Shown piece by piece: positions 33,983 through 46,500 of a stretch of 64,000 nucleotides of DNA. The stretch lies in NCBI GenBank assembly GCA_029891385.1, contig JAIWQS010000215.1:186001-250000 (forward strand). The letters run 5' to 3'. Under the pieces are notes generated by a model that ran no database searches, was not told where the DNA came from, and saw nothing but the letters and a program-made list of their open reading frames with translations. Each line of letters starts with the position of its first letter. Within the stretch, counting starts at the first letter, position 1. The stretch comes from Erythroxylum novogranatense (taxonomy: Eukaryota; Streptophyta; Magnoliopsida; Malpighiales; Erythroxylaceae). A program made the translations under genes and the position numbers.

Positions 33983-35120
33983 ATGCCACCTCGTAGAAGG
34001 ACACGAGGAGTTCTGCAAGGTTCTATCGCACCTGACTCTCTACCGAGAGAGGAGAGTACCGATGAGTCGGTAGCCCCGGGAGTGGCTGAGGCTTCTCGAG
34101 GGCAGAGTAGTGAGCCCCTCCGATCTCAGACTCAGCTGTCGCCTAGTCAGTCTGAGCAAGTGCCTGCGTTAGATCCGAAATTGTTCCAGGCATTTACCCA
34201 AGCTTTTGTTCAGGCAATGGGTCAAATGCCCCAGGCTTCTGGTTCGGCCCTAGCTAAGAAGGGGAGACAGTTTGATAGGCTAAGGAAGTATGGAGCTGTG
34301 GACTTCTAAGGGACCACGGATCCTAAAGAAGCCAAGAAATGGTTGAGGAAGATCGAGAGGGTCTTGGATCAGATGGAGTGTGAGGATGACGAGAGGGTGG
34401 TCTATGCTGCCAGTTTGCTCCGGTGATGCCTTGCATTGGTGGAAGTGTGTCATGGGAGTGAAGCCGATATAGGTTGACTTAGGAAGACTTCTGGTATTTC
34501 TGAGGAAGAAGTATCTGTCTGAAGTGTACATTCAGTGATAGAGGGAGTTTGAGTCTCACCCAGGAGGAGATATTCTTGAATATGAGCGTCGGTTCACTCG
34601 GTTGTCGGTATGCTTCAGAGTGATGTTGATGAGGTTGCCAAGTGTTGCGAGTTTAGTCGGGCTGCACCTAGCTATCGAGAGAAGGTGGTAGTCGAACTTT
34701 GGCGATTTTCAGTGTTTGGTCGAAGCTGCTCGAGGTCGAGAACATCGAGAACATTAAAAGCGTGATTAAGCGAAAGAGGAAGGAAGAAGCGATTCAAGAG
34801 GGAGGTGGTACTTATGCACGAGAGAAGTGCGAGCCTTTCCTATCTGGTCCGAGGAGAGAAGCGGTGATGGGCCGGCCTGACCTATGAGGACTCTACTGTT
34901 TCTCACCAAGCTTCAACGGTAGGTGGCAGTAGAAGAGGTGATGGGGAGGGGCCACCTCTTCCCAAATGTGAGCACTGTGGGTATCTCCATAGAGGAGAAT
35001 GTTGTAGATTGATAGGAGCATGTTTCAATTGTGGGCAGAAAGGACACATAGCCAGACAGTGTCCTAAGCCGGATAGATTAGAGGGATCACAGATGCAAGC
35101 TTCCAGGAGGACAAAGACAG
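33983..35120 (+). pseudogene. gag of element A
   Basis: The start MPPRRRTRG is typical for Tekay/Del gag. The first frame stops at 34309, but the same frame continues after the TAA with DPKEAKKWLRKIERV, the retrotransposon gag core. Frameshifts follow near 34425. A zinc knuckle with the pattern C-F-N-C-G-x3-H-x4-C is visible at 35021-35062, preceded by an extra Cys/His stretch. The gene would encode the capsid and nucleocapsid; it is broken in at least three places. Confidence 0.85.
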
Positions 35121-35134
35121 TGGGATAGAAGGTT

Positions 35135-35809
35135 GTGACTGAAGTGGGTAGCTCTGGTGCACCTAAGAGAGCTCATCCTCCAGACAGATCTAGGGGGCAA
35201 GCTCCAGCTAGGGTGTTTGCAATGACTCGAGAGGAGGCAGAGACAGCTCCAGAAGTGGTAACGGGTATGATAAAATTGTTTGATGATTGTGTGCTTGCTT
35301 TGATTGATCCTGGTTCTACCCATTCCTTTGTGTCTTCGGGTAGAACTGTGCATAGGAGGAGTCTAAGCCCATTGGATACTCCTTTGATAGTGAGTACTCC
35401 GATTGGCTCGCATATTATTATCAGTCAAGTGTATAGAGAGTGTGAGATAGAGATTAGTGGAGGAATGTTTGTGGTGGATTTGATGCCTTTGAAGATGGGA
35501 GGATTGGATGTGATCCTAGGTATGGATACCTTAGAGAAGTATCATGCCAACTTAGACTGCAAGCAGAAGACAGTGAAATTCAAGCTAGAGGATGGCAATA
35601 AAGTGGTATTCCTGGGAGATAGAAAAGTTAATCCGCCTCGTATTGTTTCGGCGATGACAGCAGAGAGAATGATGAGTAAGGGGTGTGAAGCATATTTGGC
35701 CTATGTGTTAGACACGAAGGCAGATAGAGGGAGGTTGGAAGACATTCCTGTAGTCGAAATTCCGGACGTCTTTCCAGAAGAATTGCGGGACTACCTCCTA
35801 GGAAATTGA
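35135..35809 (+). pseudogene. Aspartic protease region of element A
   Basis: A 224-residue open stretch. The active-site loop reads LIDPGSTHSF at residues 57-66 (D-P-G, a form met in plant gypsy elements besides D-S/T-G). GGLDVILGMDTL follows at about residues 124-135, the second protease hallmark. The end runs into PDVFPEEL, the linker before reverse transcriptase, where a frameshift closes the frame. Confidence 0.85.
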
Positions 35810-36413
35810 ATTTCCGTTGAGCTTCTTCAGTATCGCGATTTCAATTCGCCTTACCGAATGGCTCAAGCGAATTGAAGGAGCTTAAGGAGCAATTGGGGGA
35901 TCTTTTGGAGAAGGGTTACATTAGGCCGAGCTCTTCGCCTTGGGGAGCTCCGGTGCTATTTGTGAAGAAGAAGGATGGGTCGTTGTGGATGTGTGTGGAT
36001 TATAGGAAGTTGAATCATGCCACAGTTAAGAACAGATATCCGCTCCCACGCATAGATGATTTATTTGACCAGTTGCAAGGGGGAGAGTCTTTTCCAAGAT
36101 AGACTTGAGATCGGGTTACCATCAGTTGAGGATTAAGGAAATCGATGTGTCAAAGACTGCTTTTAAGACGCGGTATGGCCACTTTGAGTTTTTGGTTATG
36201 CCTTTCGGGTTAACGAATGCTCCTGCAGTCTTTATGGATTTGATGAATAGAGTCTTCAAGTCTTTCCTAGACCGATTTGTCATTGTCTTTATTGATGACA
36301 TATTGGTCTATTCTAAGAGTGATGAGGAGTATGAGGATCATTTGAGGGTTGCTTTAGAGACCTTGAAAAAGAGCAGAGTTATCGCCAAGTTAAATAAGTG
36401 CAATTTTGGCTAA
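35810..36413 (+). pseudogene. Reverse transcriptase of element A
   Basis: Two frames: the first (35872-36102) has the finger words [16 protein letters not shown] and [17 protein letters not shown]. The second (36105-36413) has GYHQLRI, the fold around PFGLTNAP, and the catalytic [11 protein letters not shown] frameshift near 36090 separates them. Catalytic aspartates are still encoded, but the chain is interrupted. Confidence 0.9.
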
Positions 36414-37200
36414 GAGAAGTAGTATTTTTGGGCATGTGATTTGGAGCGTGGGTACATGTGGATCCAAAAGGATAGAAGTTGTGGTTAAATGGGGGCGCTA
36501 AGAATGTGGCTGAGGTGAGAAGTTTCTTGGGATTATTTGGATATTACAGGAGGTTTGTGGAGGCTTTTCTTTGATAGGCGCACTTTCCAAATTGTGAGAA
36601 AGAATCGAAATTTGAGTGGGTGAGGAGTGCGGAGTAGTTTTGAGGAATTGAAGAATAGGCTTACTCGACACCGATTTTGGCGCTACCCTATGGTGATGAT
36701 GGATACATTGTATGCAGTGGCCTTCTAGGAAGGGTTTAGGGTGTGTATTGATGCAAGGAGAGAAAGTGATTGCCTATGCTTCCAGGCAATTGAAGCCTTA
36801 TGAGATGAATTACCCTATTCATGACTTGGAATTGGCTGCTATAATATTCGCATTGAAGATTTGGAGACATTACTTGTATGGAGTTACCACCAAGGTGTTT
36901 ACAGACCATAAGAGTCTTAAGTACTTGTTGACTCAAAAAGAGCTGAATTTGAGGCAGAGGCGATGGTTAGAATTGTTGAAGGATTATGACTTGATGATAG
37001 ACTACCATCCGGGGAAAGCTAATGTGATAGCAGATGCTTTGAGTAGGAAGTCCACTATGGCACATGTGGAAACGGTGTACCTTCCCTTGCTGAAGGAGTT
37101 AGCCAGGCTTGATGTGACGTTGAGACAAGTTGAACCTGGTTGTATCTTGGCAAATTTCATAGTGAGGCCAGTATTGAAGGAGAAGATTAAAGAATTTTAG
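36414..37200 (+). pseudogene. RNase H region of element A
   Basis: The connection domain (36420-36700) is scrambled by several small deletions; [14 protein letters not shown] can be read. The frame 36712-37200 has [29 protein letters not shown] (catalytic Glu region), [10 protein letters not shown] (Asp) and VIADALSRK (Asp). The first catalytic Asp segment is lost at the frame start. It then runs into the integrase N-terminal part. Confidence 0.88.
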
Positions 37201-37965
37201 GAACAGGATGAGTATTTGAGCAAGCTTAAAGAAGAGGTAAAAAACGGAAAACCTTCTGAAGTAGAGGTGAAGGAAGATGGATTTATGGTTATGGGAAACA
37301 GATTGTGTGTTCCAGACAAGTTAGAGCTGAAGGATGAGATCCTAGATGGGGCGCATAATGCTCTTTATGCAATGCATCCAGGGAGTTCTAAGATGTGTCG
37401 GGATTTGAAAGAGTATTTTTGGTGGAAGGAATGAGGAAAGATGTGGCGAGTATGCTAAAAGATGTTTAGTGTCGTCGATGAGTTAAAGTGAACACCAAGC
37501 ACCTTCAGGTAAGCTTCATCCTTTGTCGATTCCGGAATGGAAATGGGAGAAGATAACCATGGATTTTCTGATGGGATTGCCGAGGACTAGTAAAACATGG
37601 CGCTATATGGGTGATTGTTGATAGGTTGACCAAGTCAGCACACTTCTTGCCAATTAGACGAATGATTCTTTGAGCGTTTTGGCTAAGAAGTATGTGGATG
37701 AGGTAATTAGACTTCATGGGATTCCAAGCTCGATAGTTTCTGATAGGGATCCTAGGTTTACCTCCAGATTTTGGGAAAGTTTGCAGGAGGCTTTAGGGAC
37801 TAGATTGCATTTTAGTACAGACTTTCCATCCATGGTGATGAACAATCGGAGAGACGATCTGACTTTGGAGGCAATGTTGAGAGCTTGTGCATTGGATTTC
37901 AAAGGTTAGTGGGATGACCACCTACCTTTGATTGAGTTTGCTTACAACAATTCTATCACTCAGGA
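37201..37965 (+). pseudogene. Integrase N-terminal and core of element A
   Basis: The HHCC region is seen at 37340-37490 (AHNALYAMHPG, FWW). In the core, ITMDF (first Asp), HGIPSSIVSDRDPRFTSRFW (second Asp) and IEFAYNN are readable. The segment that should hold the catalytic Glu is shifted out of frame near 37840. Stops at 37434 and 37600-37660. Confidence 0.85.
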
Positions 37966-37971
37966 ATTCAA

Positions 37972-38670
37972 ATGGCACCTTATGAAGCTTTGTATGGTAG
38001 GAGATGCAAAACTCCTATTTGTTGGGATGAGGAAGGTGAAAGGAAGCTTGTAGGACCTGAATTGGTACAGGTTACAGTTGATAAAGTTAAGTTAGTGAAA
38101 CAAAGGCTGAAAGCAGCTCAAGATAGGATGAAGAGCTACACAGATGCCCATAGGAAAGAGATGGAATTTGATGTGGGTGAAAAGGTATTTCTTAGAGCTT
38201 CTCCATGGAAAGGTGTTTTAAGGTTTAGCAAGAAGGGCAAGCTTAGCCCGAGGTACATAGGCCCATATGAGATTGTTGAGAGGATTGGGCCTTTGTCTTA
38301 TAAGTTAGATTTGCCATTGGAGTTGTCTAAGATTCATAATGTGTTCCATGTATCGATGTTGAGGAGGTACAGATCGGATCCTTCACATATAGTTCGACCT
38401 TCAGAGGTTCAGTTGAGGGAGGATTTGACTTATGAGGAGCAACCAGTGGAGATCTTAGATTCAAAGGAAAAAGTGTTAAGGAACAAGATTATGAAACTGG
38501 TTAAGGTCTTGTGGAGGAACCATTCGACCGAGGAAGCGACGTGGGAGCCTTTAGAAGCCATGAAGGAGAAGTACCCATACCTCTTCATGGGCTCAGGTAA
38601 GGATTTCGAGGATGAAATTCTTTTAGGAGGGGAGAATTGTTGGGCCCCGAATTTATTTATTTTTTATTGA
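37972..38670 (+). pseudogene. Integrase C-terminus and chromodomain of element A
   Basis: A 232-residue open stretch. Early residues carry APYEALYGRRC; the GPY/F region reads LSPRYIGPYEIVERIG, and FHVSMLRRY follows. The last part, KVLWRNHSTEEATWEP with a preceding basic strand, is the chromodomain, which in this class directs insertion to heterochromatin by binding histone marks. The final residues overlap the purine tract and run a few codons into the LTR. Confidence 0.9.
38625..38637 (+). promoter_or_regulatory. Polypurine tract of element A
   Basis: AGGAGGGGAGAAT abuts the 3' LTR start TGTTGGG. Its counterparts are ATTCTCCCCTCC at 43513 (B) and 60209 (E) on the other strand. Confidence 0.85.
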
Positions 38671-39720
38671 TTTAATTGACTTATTCTTTAATTTTTCTTT
38701 AATTGTTTTAATTATGTGTTTATATAGATATATATTTCATTGAGTCTTGGAATTAGCAAGTATGATGGGATTAGAAGTTAGAAATTAAATGAAGGCTTGG
38801 ACTTAATGTTGGAAAGAATGGGCTTTATATAATAAGTGGAATAAGAAGAAGGAGGATTAGAAATAAGTGGATTATGTGTAGTGGGCTTGTGAGGAGGAGA
38901 GCCCAAAAGGATTATGAAGGAGAGCTCAAAACTATGTAGTTTTGAGGTAGGATTTAAGATGAGAATAAAGAGTTAAATGAATTAAAGGAAGAAGGAGAGG
39001 AAGAGAGATTGTCGTAAACCAAAAGGAAAGAAAGGAAGAGAAGAAAAAAAAAACGTGAGGGAAGAAAGAAGGAGAGCTTTCGGCCAAGATGAGGGGGAGT
39101 CGTAGGAGGCTTGAAGGAAGGAAGAAAGAAGAAGAAAAAGGAAGAGGAAACTACTTGTGAGAGGTAAGTTCCATCTTTGCTTGAGTTAGGTTCAAGAATG
39201 GAAGTTAAAGTTTGTGTAGAGATTGAGGAAAGATAGAGGGAAAGGTGAGATCTATGGATTTTAGGGACTTTTAAGCTAAGGTAATGGTTATTCTAGCTTA
39301 AATGTCCTATGGGTAGGTTAGGTTTAAAGTTTATTTACATCTTTGCTTGATCTGTGAATATTATAGCTTTCCTTTAAAATGTATTTATTGAATGGAGAAT
39401 ATTTTAATTGAAGAACTCGAAAACCCACTCAAGACAAGGAGGAAGGGCAATCTTGATTTGGTTTCGGCGATAGGTGGGTAACATTTTTATAGTTGTTGTG
39501 TAATGGGAAAATGCCCTATGTGTGCTATCTTTGTTAAATGGTGTGTATATTGAAATTGTTTTCATTTGGTTTGCAAGAAAAAGAAAGAAACTATGATGAT
39601 TTGATAGAATGAAAGAAGCATAAAATGCTATGCTTGTGCCTTAATATATGAACAAAAATTGGTTGTGATTGGGCAAGAGAGAACCTACTTCGATAATCAC
39701 GTGCACGTTGACCCCCTTAG
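38638..39720 (+). repeat. 3' LTR of element A, left part
   Basis: It matches 30777-31870 with scattered 1-2 base deletions and ends CCCCCTTAG where element B begins. It retains the donor at 39164. Confidence 0.9.
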
Positions 39721-39806
39721 TGTAGCACCCCCTTATCATAGGATATGTGCCGGGACACCCGTGGGTCAATTCCGATACACACTCTATGATAAGATTGTGC
39801 TACGAA
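39721..39806 (-). other. 3'-terminal hairpin of B LTR
   Basis: Perfect outer arms GTAGCAC/GTGCTAC (7 bp) and CTTATCATAG/CTATGATAAG (10 bp), with a weaker inner stem around the CGTGGGT loop. The second copy (48149-48234) has one stem mismatch. In RNA it would lie directly before the primer-binding site. Confidence 0.75.
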
Positions 39807-40082
39807 CCATCTCTAACACTCCACATGGCATCAAAATCATAAAGTATTAACATGAAATTCACTAATTTTTGAAACCATAAATTTCTCATTTCATAACCTC
39901 AAAGCAGTAAATTACACAACTGGTATTTTTTGTTCATTACTCTAGAAGAAAACCAAACATAAACCTAGCTAGGTCATCTCTCAAAAAGTGCCAGCTGACC
40001 GACCTGCGTGCCATGACTTCTCTTGCCAACTCGATCTACAGCGGGAGAAAAGTCTCTAGAGCTATGAGACTACACTCTCGGT

Positions 40083-42666
40083 CTGAAAAATAATTTGCAA
40101 TTTTGGGTGAGTTTGCGAACTCGGTGAGAACCATCATCGATGGTTCACCCAATTCATGCATATACAGGTATAACACAGATACAGTTATTTCACCAAAACA
40201 CATTGAAGTACCACATGATCACTATATCGGTCAAAGGAACAAATTCAAATGCACATGAAATGCGTATGTGGCGCTTTTCCAATTTATTACGTTGTTGTGA
40301 CCGGCGCCTAAAGCTGTCCCATTAGGCGCATTAAGCAGTGAGCCTTAGGCTCGAATCACTGTGGGCTCAAGGCCCGATCACGTTGAGCTTTAAGCTCGTT
40401 GTTGGTACTTCTGGTCTGGCGCGATTCTTGATCATGCAATTATGCATGAAATGCATATGTCCAAATAAAACAAAATCAACATCATAACTGATCCCAATTC
40501 AACATATTCACACAAGTCACTCCAAAGTAATCAGATGAAAATCACATATAGCACTTCTATGTCAGAATCTCCCAATCCATCGGACCTCCGGTCCGCACGA
40601 GGCATAAACAAACACAATCGTCCCACCATTATTCTCCACAGAGTTATAAGTGCAGAATTATAAACACTTACTAATCGAGGAACCATCTAGGTTACTCACC
40701 TAATAACTTCCGAGCTAATGCCGGGAAGTCTCTGCAACATCCGTGGGATGACGTTCCAACTGTGCCTCTATAACAATTAAAATAAGTACACATTACCAAC
40801 TGTATAGTTAGAAATATCAAACAATGCACATGAAACAATTAAAACGTATACAATGCATGTTCATGGCATTCCCAGCCCTAATCCAAAATTTTCCCATCAT
40901 AACAATTCCACCTAAAAAAATTAGAAACCTAACGACACCGAAATTACTCAATTCGGGCCTCGATTGGTCCAAAAATAAATAAAACAGTAGCCACATAACT
41001 ATTACCCGGACCCACGTCAATTTCCCTTCCAAAAATTCCCAATCTCTCAGAAAGTGAAATTAAATATTCAATGAATCCGATGCCTCAAGAATCAGGTCAA
41101 TCGGACGTCGGACGGAAAAGTTATTCACGAAAGAAACCAAAATTCACATTAAACAATTAATATCTATATATATATAACCCTTATCTCCTTTTATTTTTTC
41201 CTGATTTCCAACCAAACTTCCAACACCTATAACTCTTTGCACACAATTTTGAAAATTATAAACCACATCTCATTGGAAAGATAATGAAACCCTCTACACG
41301 TTTCATTTAGATCATTCAAAGTAATTCCACCCCTAAGGGTGTCAAAAATCCCATGAAAGCTACTGCTCACTCAAAGTCACTCAACACAGTACAGTATCTT
41401 GTAAATTCAGTAATTTTCATTCTCTTCAGTCAAAAATTACACAATAAATATTCTCATCAAGATCACAATGTTATCTAAAACTTTTATGAATAACAAAAAT
41501 CCTAATTCATTTACTAACTAGGTCAAATAATTCACCGAAGCATCTGTCTACTAAACTGTTCCAATCTGAGCAGTACATTTCCAACCAGTATATCTCCTAG
41601 CACAAATGTCAAACAAATCACTAATTTATATGCATGAAAATATAAGATCTCAAACTTCAATTTTCATGAAGAGCCCAAATTCCAATTCAACCTCTAACAA
41701 TTTCAAAACTGTTATGCAAGTTTCTGCCATGATCAGCAATCCATGACCTAGCTTAGGTTCAATTTTTGCAAATTCATTACTCCCATATCTAACATCCAAA
41801 AATTACATTCCATATATCATTTTCAAGATAATTTCTTCCTCTAAAACTTTTCAGAAGATCACTCATGACAATTCAATTCACATAAATTGTTAAAATTGCT
41901 TCCAATCCGAACGCTCACAAAATCTACACTTAGGCTAGGTTTCATCAAATGACAGAAAATCAGTCAACATTCCACAATGCATAACTCCCAATATACAGAT
42001 CGAAAAATAGCAAAATCAGTGGTAATGGAAAGCTAACTTAATATGCTTCAACTTTCATGAAGACTATTTTCCCAAATTCCATATCAATTAATTTAGAAAA
42101 ATCAGCAAAACACTTTGGTCATAGTTTCGGTTACTGTTCACAGACACTAAAACTGGAACTTTCCATTCAAAAATTTTCCCTTCTAGAATTACAATTTAAC
42201 AACACCTATTTCATAGAAATTGTAGCCAACATCCCAAAGTTTAATTGGGCACAAACCTCACCTCATTTTCTCACCTACACAATTAGTTATGATCAAAACA
42301 TTACAATAGGTTCAACACTAAATTTTCCAGATTTCATCCTTACCTCTTCCTCTTCCATTCTATCACTTTACCTACATCAACATACACTCATTTACACCTC
42401 CAATTCAACCACAAAATCATTACAACATTTACTTACATGATTAAACAAGATTTGGCAGCACATACACAAGTAACTTTCCTTAGTTTTCCATTCATCTAGA
42501 CTTCCAACAAGCAAGCCAAAATCAATGGAAACCATTCATTCACTCATCCATACACAAGCATACATTTACACCCATTCAAACCTACCATTATCATCATGAA
42601 TAAATGCACAAGTACTTCCATGAATGCTTCTAACTACCAAAGAATGAAGACAAACACAATTCTTAC
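40083..42666 (-). other. Candidate leader intron in B LTR
   Basis: Minus-strand donor TTAAG|GTAAGA at 42666 and acceptor TTATTTTTCAG at 40083, about 2.6 kb apart. In the 5' LTR copy the donor survives (51086) but the acceptor is altered (TTTTCGTG, near 48508). Confidence 0.45.
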
Positions 42667-43512
42667 CTTAATCAAGTTACAAGCTCTCAATTCTTCAAGT
42701 TCACACCACTTCTACTTCAATCTTCCAAGCTTTACTCAATTCCTTACCTCTCACCAAAACTCACGATTATCACTCCACCACACATACATACCATCATCTT
42801 TACAAGGCTTCAACTTGGTCTTGAATATGCATAAAGAAAAAGCAAGCAAAAAGCAAAGGAAGGTGGGAGGAGAAGGGGGCCATCGAAGAAAACAATAAAG
42901 ACAAGAAGAGTTCAAGGTTTGGATGAAAGGAGAATAATTGATTTTTCAAGTGATTCCTTTGTTTAAAACAGCCAAGGAGAAGTCGTAGGTGCATAATAAT
43001 ATGGGACAAAACTAATAAATGGAAGGGGACACTTGGCCTTTAATGAGAAAAAGCCAAAAGGTAAGTTAATCCTATTAATTAAATATTAATCCCAATTAAT
43101 CTCTAATCATAGCTTTAGAATAATTCCCTAACATCATTTATCCAATAATCTCATGCCATTAGGCAGTCCTTTTCAGTACAAAAAAACTCACTCAGTCAGT
43201 CAGTTGAAATTTTCCGGTCCGGGCCAATAACCCGAAAAATTTTAGAAAAATTTCCATAAATCTCTAAAAATATAAAACACTCAATGGCGCAATCCGAATA
43301 ATTTTTCAAATACAAGAACCATATTAATCACAGTAAAACTACATTAGGCACAAAAACCGGGAATGTCATGTATGCATGTACAGTTATTTCATGTGCACAA
43401 AATTCACTGTGTACCAATACTAGTATGCATGAACAGTCCTAATGAAGCTCATTCACTCTCATCCTATGCCAAATTACTATTCTACCCTTCCCGTTGAGGG
43501 TGGGATGTTACA

Positions 43513-43524
43513 ATTCTCCCCTCC
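43513..43524 (-). promoter_or_regulatory. Polypurine tract of element B
   Basis: Plus strand ATTCTCCCCTCC, that is GGAGGGGAGAAT on the coding strand, abutting the 3' LTR. Confidence 0.85.
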
Positions 43525-44065
43525 TAATAAAAATTTCGTCCGTGAAATTCTTACCTGGTTGATCGAATAGATGAGGATACTGCTTCCTCATATGCTCCTC
43601 GGTCTCCCAAGTAGCCTCCTCAGCTGAGTGATTCCTCCAAATAACTTTCACCAATGGAATCGTCTTATTCCTCAACTGTTTCACCTGTGACCCGACAATC
43701 TGGATCGGCTCTTCCACATAACTCAGATTACTAGACACCTCAATATCCTGAGCCGGAATCACATGAGTCGGGTCTGATCGATACCCTCGAAGCATACTCA
43801 CATGAAACACATCGTGCAACTGGGACATCTCACTCGACAAGGCTAGTCTATAAGCCAACGGTCCAATCCTCTCAATAATCTCATACGGACCAATGTATCT
43901 AGGGCTTAACTTATCCTTCTTGCCGAATATCAAAACTCCTCTCCAAGGTGACACTCGGAGGAAAACTCTGTCGCCCACATTATACTCCATCTCTCTCCGA
44001 TGCTGATCCACATAACTCTTCTGTCTATCCTGAGCCTCCTTGATGCGACTCTGAATCAGTTTCAC
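43525..44065 (-). pseudogene. Integrase C-terminus and chromodomain of element B
   Basis: A 185-residue open stretch with LSPRYIGPYEIIERIG (GPY/F), FHVSMLRGYRSDP and the chromodomain words KVIWRNHSAEEATWE. The frame stays open to the purine tract. A stop after GPELI separates it from the core (44081). Confidence 0.9.
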
Positions 44066-44990
44066 CTTATCTACAGTGTCCTAAATCAGCTCGGGACCCT
44101 CAATCATCCTCACACCCTCTTCATCCCAATATAGAGGCGATCTACACTGTCTCCCATATAACGCCTCATATGGTGCCATCCCGATGCTACTATGATAGTG
44201 ATTATTATATGCAAACTCTATCAAGGCCAAATACTGATCCCATGCTCCTCTAAACTCCAATACACACCCCCGAAGCATATCCTCAACAGTCTTAATAGTC
44301 CTCTCACTCTACCAATCTGTCTGAGGATGAAATGTTGTACTAAAATGCAACCTAGTACCCATAGCATCGCAAACTCGCGAGAATCTCAAGTAACTGGGAT
44401 CCCGATGCGACACTATCGACATGGAACCCCATGCAGTCTCACTATCTCTATCACATACTTCCGGGCCAACTGATCAAGAGAATTGTTCTCCCTCACTGGC
44501 AAGAAATGGGCCGATTTAGTCAACCGATCCACTGTGACCCAGATAGCATCATGCTGCCTCGGCGTTCTAGGCAACCCCATAATAAAATCCATAGTAATTG
44601 TTCCCATTTCCACTCCGAATAGTAAGCGAATGAAGCTTCTCTTCGGGCTCTGGTGCTCGGCCTTAACTTTCTTGGCACGTCATACATCTGGAGACATATT
44701 ACGCCACTGTTTCTTCATACCAGGCCACCAGAAATGTGGCTTAAGAGTGTTATACATCTTGGTAGTACTAGGATGCATAGCATAGGCAGCCATATGTGCC
44801 TCCTCCAATATCTCTCTCCTCAAGTCATCCACATCAGGCACACAAAGCCTCTGCCTTATCCATAAAGTCTCATCTCTAAATTCAAACTCAGAACTCGAAT
44901 CAGCTTTTATTTTCTCAATCAGTCTCACCAGAACAGGATCCTTGTCACGAACTCTCCGATCTGTCAAATAGCATCGGTCTCGATGTCAAA
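44066..44990 (-). pseudogene. Integrase core and N-terminus of element B
   Basis: Pieces in order on the minus strand: AHMAAYAMHPSTTKMY (zinc region, 44680-44967), ITMDFIMGLPRT with the first Asp (44413-44613), then the second-Asp region and LIEFAYNNHYHSSIG (44081-44278). Frameshifts lie near 44410 and 44300. Confidence 0.85.
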
Positions 44991-45120
44991 GTAGCCAATA
45001 AGACTCCATCCTTCTCCGATTCAAGCTGCACATTCAAGGCTCTCATTGAATCAAATTAGGCAACCTCATTGCACGAATAAAGTTATACTAGTATCGACTT
45101 CCTACTCGGAGCATACGCCA

Positions 45121-45702
45121 CTACATTGGCTTTCCCGGTGATACTCGATAAATACGGTCATAGTCCTTAAACAACTCAAGCCATCTCCTCTGTCTCAAAT
45201 TCAACTCTCTCTGGCTCAGTAAATATCTCAAACTCTTATGGTCAGTGAAGATCTGAAAAGTCTCACCATACAGGTAATGCCTCCAAATCTTCAGAGCAAA
45301 AACAACTGCAGCTAACTCCAAATCATGCACTGGGTAGTTTACCTCATGAGCTCTCAACTGTCTCGAGGCATAGGCAATCACTCTACCATGCTGCATCAGA
45401 ACACACCCTAATCCCTGATGCGATGCATCACTGTACACCTCAAATCCTCCAATCCCTGATGGAATAGCTAACATCGGTGCAGTAGTCAACCGATATTTCA
45501 GCTCCTCAAAGCTCTTCTGGCACTCCTTAGTCCATCTGAATGGTACATTCTTCCTTAGAAGCTTTATAAGAGGGGCTGAGATCAATGAAAACCCCTCGAC
45601 AAACCTCCGGTAATAACCCGCTAATCCTAGGAAACTCTGAATCTCTGCCACATTCCGTGGAGCCTCCCAATTCAAGCCCGCCTCAATCTTACTCGGATCC
45701 AC
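45121..45702 (-). pseudogene. RNase H of element B
   Basis: A 193-residue open stretch: [16 protein letters not shown] (connection), [14 protein letters not shown] (first Asp), [13 protein letters not shown] (Glu), [10 protein letters not shown] (Asp). The frame is lost before the last catalytic Asp. Confidence 0.9.
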
Positions 45703-46500
45703 GAATACCCTCTCCAGTCACGATATGCCCCAAAAAGATCACCTGATCCAGCCAAAATTCACACTTCTTGAATTTGGCACACAACCTATCTCTCCTCATA
45801 GTGCAAAACAATCCTCAAGTGCTCACTATGCTCCATACATTCCTTGAATACACCAAAATGTCGTCAATAAAGACAATTACAAACTGATCTAGGTAGGGCT
45901 GAAATACCTTATTCATCAGGGCCATAAAAGCTACCGGGGCATTAGTCAACCCAAACGGCATCACCGTAAACTCGAAATGCCCATACCGCCCTCTGAATGC
46001 ACTCTTGGGTACATCGACCTCGCTATCTTCGGTGATAGTACCCTGACCTCAGATCTAGTTTAGCGAACACCTAAGCTCCCTGCAACTGATCAAATAAGTC
46101 ATCGATCCTAGGCAGTGGATACTTATTCTTCACTGTCACCCGATTCAAATTACTGTAATCAATGCATGACCTCAAAGTCCCATCCTTTTCTTCACAAATA
46201 TATCTGGAGCTCCCGTGGTGAAACACTGGGCCCGATAAAACCCTTCTCCAATAACTCCTGTGAATGAGCCTTAAGCTCCCTCGGTTCCACAGGTGCCATC
46301 CTATAAGGAGGAATAGATATAGGAGCAGTACCTGGGACAAGGTCAATAGTAAACTCTATCTCCCGATCAGGCGGCAAACCCAGTAACTCATTAGGAAACA
46401 CATCTGGAAATTTCCTAACCACGGGAATATCCTGAAGCCTCTGCTCAACTCTGGTGTTAATCACATGAGCCAGATAGGCCTCACAACCTCCCTGCATCAG
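45703..46500 (-). pseudogene. Reverse transcriptase and preceding linker of element B
   Basis: [19 protein letters not shown] begins the domain (within 46192-46644). [17 protein letters not shown] lies at about 46075-46125. The catalytic words [12 protein letters not shown] are encoded near 45850-45895. Several frameshifts. Confidence 0.85.

Larger units (their letters stand above)
39721..43512 (-). repeat. 3' LTR of element B (complete, 3.8 kb)
   Basis: Minus-strand order: TGTAACATCCC start (43512), donor TAAG|GTAAGA (42666), repeated modules, no GC cassette (AT filler at 41150-41210), GAGC..GCTC palindromes (40340-40400), acceptor (40083), terminal hairpin (39721-39806). Confidence 0.9.

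Noticed and set aside
42057..42898. Open frames of 127 and 100 codons on the plus strand.
   Set aside because: They lie in the B LTR, antisense to the element; the peptides are low-complexity and the first is not kept open in the other LTR copy.
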